NCBI GenBank assembly: GCA_964570865.1
Contig: CAZMZM010000027.1
Coordinates: 1-29,669, forward strand
Source: WGAL01 sp964570865
Lineage (GTDB): Bacteria; Bacteroidota; Ignavibacteria; Ignavibacteriales; Melioribacteraceae
Direction: 5' to 3'
DNA length: 29,669 bases
Shown here: positions 23,923-29,669 of the stretch, piece by piece
Layout of the letters: every line of letters starts with the position of its first letter
Numbering within the stretch: the stretch's first letter is position 1
Made by a program: the position numbers and the translations under genes
Notes under the pieces: generated by a model
Told to the model about the DNA's origin: nothing
Database searches by the model: none
Seen by the model: only the letters and a program-made list of their open reading frames with translations

Positions 23923-25920
23923 CTAAAATTCTTCTTCAATAATCCATTCTTCCGCCAGTTCTTCAGAAATACCGGAAATAAATCGTGAAGGTTTTGCAAG
24001 CGTTGTGCCGGAAAACCGATCGAAAATGTTCATCGGATAGGAAACAAAAAGGTTTTGCTTGGCTCTGGTGGAAGCAACGTACATCAAGCGGCGTTCTTCT
24101 TCTAACGTTTCTATTTTCCCGAAAGATTGAGAAGAGGGGAAAAATCCCTCAAGCAAGTTGATAATAAAAACAGTATGCCACTCAAGCCCTTTGGCGGAAT
24201 GAATTGTAGAGAGGGTTACGTATTCCTCCTCATCATATTCGGCATCCACATCAACTACGCTGTCGCGGGGCGGTTCGAGTGCCATATCTGCAAGGAACGA
24301 ATCGATAGAACGATAATTGGAGGCAATATTGATAAACATATCGATATCTTTTTTTCGCTTATTGTGGTCGTTATATTTATCCATAAATAAGGGGCGGTAG
24401 TAATCAAAGGCAATATCGGCAATCTCAGCCGGAGTGTGTTTATCGCGGTGTAAATCGTGCAGAAACTCAATCATTGTGCTGAATTTTCCGAACTGTGCGT
24501 TATCATATTTAACTATATCCGCATCAAAATTAATCTCCATTTGTGAAAGAGCATTTAAAAAACGCTGCGCTTTTTTGGGCCCGATTCCTTCGTGTAAAAG
24601 TAAAACCCTGTACCAACTCACTAAGTCTTTAGGGTTTACTGAAATCCGCATAAAAGCGAGTAAATCTTTAATATGTGCACTTTCGATTAACTTCATTCCG
24701 CCGAATTTAACGAATGGTATGTTTGCTTTAGTGAGTTCCACTTCCAAGTCGAAAGAGAAATAAGAGGACCGGAAAAGGACTGCAATCTCATTGAGTGGAA
24801 CGTCTTCTTCCCTCAACTCAAGGATTTTATCAACGATAAATCTTGATTGCATATTTTCATTCTTTGACGAAACAATAGCGGGAAGTTCATCCGAGGTTTT
24901 TCTTGTATAAAGATTTTTTTCAAACTTATTAATCGAATGTTTGATGATATGGTTGGCAAAATTCAGAATACCCTGATTACTTCGATAGTTTTCTTCCAAC
25001 ATAATAATTTTCGTGTCGGGAAATAGTTTTGGGAACTCCATGATGTTCATGAAGTTAGCACCTCGAAAGGAGTATATTGATTGAGCATCATCGCCGACAA
25101 CCATAACGTTGCTTCTTTTTCGTGCAAGATTTTTTACTATTTCGGATTGGATATGGTTTGTATCCTGATATTCGTCAACCATTATAAACTCAAGGCGGGA
25201 TAAAAAATACTCAAGTGCCGGATTATCTTGTTTAAGAAAAGAGTTTAATTTAATAAGTAAATCGTCATAATCCAAAAGCTGATTTTGTTGTTTGTAATTT
25301 TCAAAAACTTTAAAAATTCCCAATATCTGCTCGATAAAAGGGAGGAAGTGAGGATAATCCGTTTCGATTATTTCTTCCGGTTTAATTGTAGTGTTTCGCG
25401 CAAGGGAATAAATTTTAATCAATGTGGATTTATTGGGGAAGCGTTTTTTTATCTTTCCTAAGTCAAGCTGCGAACGGATTAAATTAATCACATCTTCGCT
25501 GTCTCCTTGGTCAAGTATTGTGAAGTTGGAGTTCAAGCCAACATATCGTCCGTATTTGCGGAGAGTAATATTGGCAAATGAATGGAAAGTTCCGCCGTTT
25601 ACCTTTTCACAACGGGAATCTAAAATTACCGACGCGCGGTTCATCATTTCGCGAGCAGCTTTGCGTGTAAAAGTAAGTAATAGAATCGAGGAAGGGTCAA
25701 CTCCCATCTCAACCAAACGAGCTACGCGGTAAACGAGCGTTCTTGTTTTACCTGTACCGGCGCCGGCAATTACCAAATATGAACCTTCGACAGCTGTTGC
25801 CGCTTCGTATTGCGAGCGGTTCAACTCCATTTCGTAATTTATTGTAAATCGCGACGGGTCAATCTGTGTGTATTTTTCGCGTAGTCCGCCTGACTTTTTT
25901 AGAACAAACTTTTTAGCCAT
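23923..25920 (-). CDS. UvrD/Rep/PcrA-type superfamily 1A DNA helicase
   Basis: A 665-residue ATP-dependent 3'-5' helicase. The Q-motif is LNRSQYEAA, Walker A GAGTGKT (53-59), motif Ia LTFTRKAAREM, motif II VDEYQDTN with Asp249-Glu250, motif III VVGDDAQSIYSFRGA (274-288), motif IV LEENYRSN, motif V STIHSAKGLEWHTVFI and motif VI EEERRLMYVASTRAKQNL. At 665 residues it is somewhat shorter than typical UvrD/PcrA (about 720), with a short acidic C-terminus and no PcrA-like tail. Repair or replication-restart roles follow from the family. Its ATG overlaps the end of the upstream gene by 8 bp, so the two are co-transcribed. Confidence 0.92.
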   Translation of the reverse strand: MAKKFVLKKSGGLREKYTQIDPSRFTINYEMELNRSQYEAATAVEGSYLVIAGAGTGKTRTLVYRVARLVEMGVDPSSILLLTFTRKAAREMMNRASVILDSRCEKVNGGTFHSFANITLRKYGRYVGLNSNFTILDQGDSEDVINLIRSQLDLGKIKKRFPNKSTLIKIYSLARNTTIKPEEIIETDYPHFLPFIEQILGIFKVFENYKQQNQLLDYDDLLIKLNSFLKQDNPALEYFLSRLEFIMVDEYQDTNHIQSEIVKNLARKRSNVMVVGDDAQSIYSFRGANFMNIMEFPKLFPDTKIIMLEENYRSNQGILNFANHIIKHSINKFEKNLYTRKTSDELPAIVSSKNENMQSRFIVDKILELREEDVPLNEIAVLFRSSYFSFDLEVELTKANIPFVKFGGMKLIESAHIKDLLAFMRISVNPKDLVSWYRVLLLHEGIGPKKAQRFLNALSQMEINFDADIVKYDNAQFGKFSTMIEFLHDLHRDKHTPAEIADIAFDYYRPLFMDKYNDHNKRKKDIDMFINIASNYRSIDSFLADMALEPPRDSVVDVDAEYDEEEYVTLSTIHSAKGLEWHTVFIINLLEGFFPSSQSFGKIETLEEERRLMYVASTRAKQNLFVSYPMNIFDRFSGTTLAKPSRFISGISEELAEEWIIEEEF

Positions 25921-26494
25921 TTTTCCGGAGAGCTTTTGGTCTTGCGATAATTTCGGATAAAAGGATTGCGTCTCTTAATGAAGAAGGATTTCTAAGTTTT
26001 TCAATTAGTCCGGATTCCGAATACTCATGAATAAAATAACTACTTTCATTTTCTGATAAATGGTAATCGTTCTGTTCAGGGGATTGGAACTCACTCTTTT
26101 TCTTTCCCGGAACATATTCGGAAGCGAGGTTATCGACCGGAGGGACTGAATTTTGTTCAAACTCGGAGTCGTTAAATTCAGATTCAGGGTTCCATGTCGG
26201 GGATTCTTCGTTATTCCTCAACTCAATAAAATCATGATCTTCACTCTCTTCGTCTTCGTTATAATCGGTATATTCATCCTGACGAGGAGCAGTTTCTAAG
26301 CCAAGCATCTCGCTGAAGAAATCACGAGCGACATCATTCTGAGGTTTTGAAGTTGAAGCAGCCTCAACCGTGATATCGCTACGATTTGCCGCAGCATTTT
26401 CGGCATCATTTTTCTTCTTTTTCTTTAAAATACCACCTATAAAAGTAAAGATAATATAGATTGCCAATAATATTTCAAATACGCCATTATCCAT
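25913..26494 (-). CDS. Membrane-anchored acidic protein of unknown function next to floA
   Basis: From the ATG at 26494 the protein has 193 residues. One membrane segment (about 4-23, VFEILLAIYIIFTFIGGIL) is followed by KKKKKND, so the rest should be cytoplasmic. Residues about 30-155 are acidic, polar and probably disordered (NEDEESEDHDF, PESEFNDSEFEQN). A short folded-looking C-terminus IEKLRNPSSLRDAILLSEII...RPKALR follows and may be a docking motif. GAGG seven bases before the ATG decides the start; a TTG at 26500 is the alternative. It sits between floA and the helicase gene, overlapping the latter. No known family; a scaffold or partner at the FloA membrane domain is speculative. Confidence 0.75.
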   Translation of the reverse strand: MDNGVFEILLAIYIIFTFIGGILKKKKKNDAENAAANRSDITVEAASTSKPQNDVARDFFSEMLGLETAPRQDEYTDYNEDEESEDHDFIELRNNEESPTWNPESEFNDSEFEQNSVPPVDNLASEYVPGKKKSEFQSPEQNDYHLSENESSYFIHEYSESGLIEKLRNPSSLRDAILLSEIIARPKALRKNG

Positions 26495-26508
26495 TATCAA
26501 TCCTCAAT
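26481..26508. repeat. Degenerate heptamer repeat, copy A
   Basis: Four 7-bp units read ACGCCAT, TATCCAT, TATCAAT, CCTCAAT. They span the start codon and ribosome-binding region of the acidic membrane protein. The 18-bp core (26484-26501) recurs exactly at 26560-26577. Confidence 0.5.
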
Positions 26509-26521
26509 CCGTTAAATCCGT

Positions 26522-26542
26522 TCCATTCCTCGGGAGACGGAA
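26522..26542. repeat. 21-nt dispersed element, copy 2
   Basis: TCCATTCCTCGGGAGACGGA plus A matches copy 1 at 21874-21894 in 18 of 21 bases. It lies between the two heptamer arrays in the 92-bp gap between floA and the downstream gene. Confidence 0.45.
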
Positions 26543-26549
26543 TTTCATT

Positions 26550-26577
26550 TCTCCATTCTCCATTATCCATTATCAAT
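26550..26577. repeat. Degenerate heptamer repeat, copy B
   Basis: Four 7-bp units TCTCCAT, TCTCCAT, TATCCAT, TATCAAT lie just downstream of the floA stop. The last 18 bases duplicate 26484-26501 exactly. Confidence 0.55.
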
Positions 26578-26586
26578 TGCTTTTCC

Positions 26587-27585
26587 CTACTGTTTATCCG
26601 GGTTTTTTCCTTTTGTTTCAGTTGGCTTGGCGATGGATTCTCTCATTTCGGTATCAGCCTGAATATTTTTAAGATTATAATAATCCATAACTCCCAAATT
26701 TCCGTTTCTGAAGGCTTCAGCTATTGCCATTGGTACTTCAGCTTCGGCTTCAATTACTTTAGAACGCATTCTTGCAATTTCAGCTTTGTTCTCCTGTTCG
26801 GCTGCTACGGCGGCGGCACGTCTTTCTTCGGCTTTAGCTCGGGCTACTTTCAGGTCGGCTTCGGCTTGGTCAGTTTGTAAAATAGCGCCGATGTTCGTGC
26901 CAACATCAACATCCGCAATGTCTATAGAAAGAATTTCAAAAGCCGTACCCGAATCCAACCCTTTTTGAAGAACTACTTTTGAGATTGAATCGGGATTCTC
27001 CAAAACATTTTTATGACTTTGACTTGACCCAATCGTCGAAACAATTCCTTCTCCGACACGTGCAAGTATGGTTGCCTCACCTGCTCCTCCGACAAGCCGG
27101 TCGATGTTGGCTCTTACCGTTATTCTCGCAAGGGCTTTAAGCTGAATACCGTCTTTAGCGACTGCTGTAACTACCGGTGTTTGAACAACTTTTGGGATTA
27201 CAGACATTTTAACTGCTTCAAGTACGTCGCGTCCCGCTAAATCAATAGCCGTAGCACGTTCAAAATCTAAATTCAGATTAGCTTTATTTGCCGAAATCAG
27301 GGCGTTTACCACTTTTATTACATCGCCTCCCGCAAGATAATGAGCTTCTAATTTGGATGTGTCCAATGTAATACCTGCTTTTGATGCCGTAATTAAACTT
27401 CGTACAATAATTACCGGCGGTACTTTTCTAAAACGCATTCCCACCAAATCTTTCATGATTTTAACTTTTACACCTGAGAAATACGCCGTAATGTAAAGGT
27501 TAACGGGAATAAAGTAGAAAAAGAGAATTAAGAAAAATAATACTGCAAAAATAATGACAATTGAAAGTCCTGTAAGTGCTTCCAT
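26587..27585 (-). CDS. floA: Flotillin-like protein FloA
   Basis: A 332-residue FloA/YqfA (UPF0365) protein. The N-terminal hydrophobic hairpin (about 8-30, VIIFAVLFFLILFFYFIPVNLYI) anchors it in the membrane. A SPFH-type domain follows, with the diagnostic segments GVKVKIMKDLVGMRFRKVPP, TLDTSKLEAHYLAGGDV and RITVRANIDRLVGGAGEATI. A coiled-coil rich in AEARA/EERRAAAVAAEQE repeats (about 235-285) drives oligomerisation, and the conserved GNLGVMDYYNLKNIQADTEMR lies near the end. It organises membrane microdomains. The usual NfeD partner is not next to it; the acidic single-span protein follows instead. Confidence 0.95.
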   Translation of the reverse strand: MEALTGLSIVIIFAVLFFLILFFYFIPVNLYITAYFSGVKVKIMKDLVGMRFRKVPPVIIVRSLITASKAGITLDTSKLEAHYLAGGDVIKVVNALISANKANLNLDFERATAIDLAGRDVLEAVKMSVIPKVVQTPVVTAVAKDGIQLKALARITVRANIDRLVGGAGEATILARVGEGIVSTIGSSQSHKNVLENPDSISKVVLQKGLDSGTAFEILSIDIADVDVGTNIGAILQTDQAEADLKVARAKAEERRAAAVAAEQENKAEIARMRSKVIEAEAEVPMAIAEAFRNGNLGVMDYYNLKNIQADTEMRESIAKPTETKGKNPDKQ

Positions 27586-27749
27586 TTATAACTCCTATTA
27601 ATAATTAACTAACCTAATATATCGAAATATAATTTAATTTTGTAGTAAAAGAAATTTGCGATGTTTTTTGTTATTTATTGCCGTGGGTTTACTACTTTTA
27701 TAATAAAGAGAGAACTTATTAAAAAAAGTTTCGTCATAAAGGAAAAATT

Positions 27750-28694
27750 ATGGGAAAACTTATGAATGCGATTGAAGTTAAAAATGTAACTAAAAATTAT
27801 CCCGATTCCGGCAGGGAAAAGGTAACGGCTCTTAATGATTTATCCGTCTCTGTCGAAGAAGGTTCAATATTCGGGTTGTTGGGCGCAAACGGAGCAGGAA
27901 AAACCACGCTGATAAAAGCCCTGCTCGGGATGATTTCCGTTGATTCCGGAGAGTTGAATATTCTGGGGAAGAAGGTTCCCGATATTAAAATTCATAGAGA
28001 GATTGGTTACTTGCCGGAAAATCACAAATTCCCGAATTATTTAAAGGGGATTGAGGCATTATACTTTTTCGGTGAGTTGTCGGGGATGAAGAAAAATGAG
28101 CTTGATGAACCGATTAATAATTATCTCGAAAGATTCAAATTACAAAAAGCATCTAAACGGAAGATTAATACGTATTCCAAAGGAATGATGCAGCGACTTG
28201 GATTGATACAAGCGGTAATTCATAATCCGAAGGTTATTTTTTTAGATGAACCTACTGACGGCGTTGATCCGATCGGGCGGAAAGAAATTAGAGATTTTAT
28301 TTTCGAGTTAAAGAATAAAGGAAAAACAATTTTTATCAACAGTCATCTCCTTTCCGAGGTTGAAATGATTTGTGACAAAGTTGCAATTTTGGATAAAGGA
28401 AAACTTGTAAAAACAGGAACTGTTGACGATTTACTGGAAAATGATAATTCTTTCTTTGTTGATATTGATAACTCGACTGAAAAGTTGTATTCCATACCCG
28501 CATTGCAAACAATAGACTATAAAATTGATGGAAGTAGAATTATTCTCAAAAACTCAAATTACGAAACTCTTAATAATTTAATTGATATTTTAAGAAAAAA
28601 CGGAGTTATCGTAAAAGGAAGCGGGGCGTTAAAAGTTTCGCTCGAGGAGTTCTTTATTGATACAATTGATAATGAGGAGGGAAGTGATGAATAA
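27750..28694 (+). CDS. ABC-2-type exporter ATP-binding protein
   Basis: A 314-residue ABC ATPase: Walker A GANGAGKT (45-52), Q-loop region GYLPENHKFPNYLKG, signature YSKGMMQRLGL (about 143-153), Walker B VIFLDEPTDGVDP (about 163-175), H-loop NSHLLSEVE, then an about 90-residue C-terminal extension typical of DrrA/CcmA-like subunits. AAGGA lies about six bases before the ATG at 27750; a second ATG at 27762 would remove four residues. It is the first gene of a two-gene exporter operon; substrate unknown. Confidence 0.92.
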   Translation: MGKLMNAIEVKNVTKNYPDSGREKVTALNDLSVSVEEGSIFGLLGANGAGKTTLIKALLGMISVDSGELNILGKKVPDIKIHREIGYLPENHKFPNYLKGIEALYFFGELSGMKKNELDEPINNYLERFKLQKASKRKINTYSKGMMQRLGLIQAVIHNPKVIFLDEPTDGVDPIGRKEIRDFIFELKNKGKTIFINSHLLSEVEMICDKVAILDKGKLVKTGTVDDLLENDNSFFVDIDNSTEKLYSIPALQTIDYKIDGSRIILKNSNYETLNNLIDILRKNGVIVKGSGALKVSLEEFFIDTIDNEEGSDE

Positions 28695-29514
28695 TATTTT
28701 TACGATTTCAAAATTTGCAGTTAAAGAACTTTCTTCCAAAAAGATAGTTTGGTTTTTCTTCGGAATTTCTATATTTGTTTTAGCCGTATTACTTGTTGTG
28801 TTCAATTCGTTTAATATTCAGGAAATTGCTCCGGTAATAAAATTTAAAGGAAGACATAAAGAAGTAACGGATATTTTCCTTATCGCGGCGATGTTTTTCA
28901 AAACTGCCGTAGCAATGCCCCTTTTCGGAGGCGGATTGTTTATTTCCATATTCGCTGTTTCGGGGCTGATTCCATCAATTTTGGAAAAGGGAACTGTTGA
29001 GTTTTTTCTCTCAAGACCGGTAAAACGATTTGAGTTGTTATTAGGTGAATTTTTAGGCGGAATTTTCGTTATTTTCCTGAATATTTCCTTTCTCGTTTTG
29101 GGAACTTGGTTATTAGTCGGAATTTATTTAGGCGACTGGAGTTTGAGTTTTTTATTAATTATTCCCGCTATTACGTTAGTATTTTCTCTCTTTTATTCTC
29201 TGATTATCTTAATGGGAGTTAAATGGCAAAATTCTGTCTCCGCAATGATGATTTCATATCTGATTTTTATTGCGGTCTCTCCGATTCTAAACTCGAAGGA
29301 TACAATACTGGTTTTTCTTGATGGCGCATTTTGGAGGTATCTTTTGAACATACTTTACTACATAGTTCCTCAATCTTCCGATTTAGCGGGAATTACGGCT
29401 TCAATTGCTTTTTCGCAACCAATCGATAGTTTTTTGCCCTTAGGAGTAGCCGTATTACAATTATCGGTTTATCTTTATTTGGCTGTATTGCTATTAAAAA
29501 GGAAAGATTTTTAA
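28687..29514 (+). CDS. ABC-2-type exporter permease
   Basis: A 275-residue integral membrane protein with about six spans (for example IVWFFFGISIFVLAVLLVVF, PLFGGGLFISIFAVSGLI, VIFLNISFLVLGTWLLVGIY and YLIFIAVSPIL). The FLSRPVKRFELLLGEFLGG segment after the second span is typical of ABC-2 permeases. The frame is open to 28657, but AGGAGG at 28675-28680, six bases before ATG 28687, sets the start; this overlaps the ATPase stop by 8 bp and implies translational coupling. Exported substrate unknown. Confidence 0.9.
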   Translation: MNNIFTISKFAVKELSSKKIVWFFFGISIFVLAVLLVVFNSFNIQEIAPVIKFKGRHKEVTDIFLIAAMFFKTAVAMPLFGGGLFISIFAVSGLIPSILEKGTVEFFLSRPVKRFELLLGEFLGGIFVIFLNISFLVLGTWLLVGIYLGDWSLSFLLIIPAITLVFSLFYSLIILMGVKWQNSVSAMMISYLIFIAVSPILNSKDTILVFLDGAFWRYLLNILYYIVPQSSDLAGITASIAFSQPIDSFLPLGVAVLQLSVYLYLAVLLLKRKDF

Positions 29515-29583
29515 AAGTTTAAGAATAATTAAGATTTTAAAGTATTTTTATAATTGTAATTTTAATTAAATGAGTAAATAAAA

Positions 29584-29669
29584 ATGACTATAACAAAATT
29601 AGAAGATTTACTGAAATCCTCTGACGAAACACAATTAAGAAAAGCTGAAAAAGTTGCAATTGTCGGAGC
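29584..29669 (+). CDS. Start of an unidentified gene, cut by the window end
   Basis: An ATG at 29584 opens a frame to the window end giving about 28 residues: MTITKLEDLLKSSDE, then TQLRKAEKVAIVG. The last residues could begin a strand of a nucleotide-binding fold, but this is too little to assign. It begins 69 bp after the exporter permease, in an AT-rich gap with no clear terminator. Confidence 0.5.
   Translation, partial: MTITKLEDLLKSSDETQLRKAEKVAIVG

Noticed and set aside
26461..26880. 139-codon plus-strand frame across the floA 3' end
   Set aside because: It is antisense to floA and to the repeat region, Phe/Ser-rich, with no start signal.
28657..28686. Ten-residue extension of the exporter permease inside the ATPase gene
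   Set aside because: AGGAGG at 28675-28680 is correctly spaced for the ATG at 28687, and the extension (MIQLIMRREV) is just the ATPase gene read in another frame.
1..29669. CRISPR arrays, insertion sequences, prophage or integrated elements
   Set aside because: No regularly spaced direct repeats, transposase, integrase or tRNA-end duplication was seen. The region after tRNA-Leu carries a kinase gene and no attachment-site repeat.

Overview
The window is about 30 kb of AT-rich, densely packed bacterial chromosome with no sign of mobile elements, prophage or CRISPR. The gene set suggests a Gram-negative member of the Bacteroidota/Chlorobi/Ignavibacteria group, most likely an Ignavibacteria-like organism. 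The supporting genes are a periplasmic S9B dipeptidyl peptidase, a short Bacteroidota-type AMP nucleosidase, the bacillithiol enzyme BshC, FloA, an outer-membrane barrel protein, and a tRNA with no encoded CCA. The lineage is inferred from gene content only; no phylogenetic marker was compared.

Layout. (a) 1-2810, minus strand: a tight run of exported proteins (dipeptidyl peptidase IV, a small lipoprotein, and a secreted protein cut by the window edge). (b) 3061-5645, plus strand: ornithine aminotransferase, then a PAP2 phosphatase and AMP nucleosidase 2 bp apart. (c) 5717-5800: tRNA-Leu(CAG). (d) 5959-17277, plus strand: the most coherent block. It runs from a large membrane sensor kinase (dCache-HAMP-GAF-PAS-HisKA-HATPase) and an NtrC-type sigma-54 activator to an outer-membrane porin, a five-gene branched-chain-amino-acid-type ABC importer (binding protein, LivH, LivM, LivG, LivF) and a CBS-CBS-ACT protein, ending at a strong terminator at 17311-17340. 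A convincing -24/-12 promoter lies at 10768-10783, just downstream of the activator and upstream of the porin, with a 23-bp palindrome about 100 bp further upstream. I read this as a self-contained sensory and uptake module: kinase and activator perceive a nutrient or nitrogen signal and switch on porin plus importer. (e) 17380-27585, minus strand: housekeeping genes. These are an omega-amidase-like nitrilase, a TrmH-type methyltransferase, a small HicB-like protein, DeoC, FolD, a YmdB-type phosphodiesterase, BshC, a possible 70-aa protein, a UvrD/PcrA-type helicase, a membrane-anchored acidic protein of unknown function, and FloA. (f) 27750-29514, plus strand: an ABC-2 exporter pair, followed by the start of an unidentified gene cut at the window end.

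Non-coding structure includes intrinsic-terminator-like hairpins that divide the porin/importer operon (11932-11957 and 13231-13264). A degenerate heptamer repeat lies at the start of the FloA-neighbour gene, with related sequence at the deoC start. A 21-nt imperfect element occurs in two intergenic regions (21874-21894 and 26522-26542). No gene-free stretch exceeds 300 bases; the longest, 2811-3060, holds only a possible promoter element for the aminotransferase.
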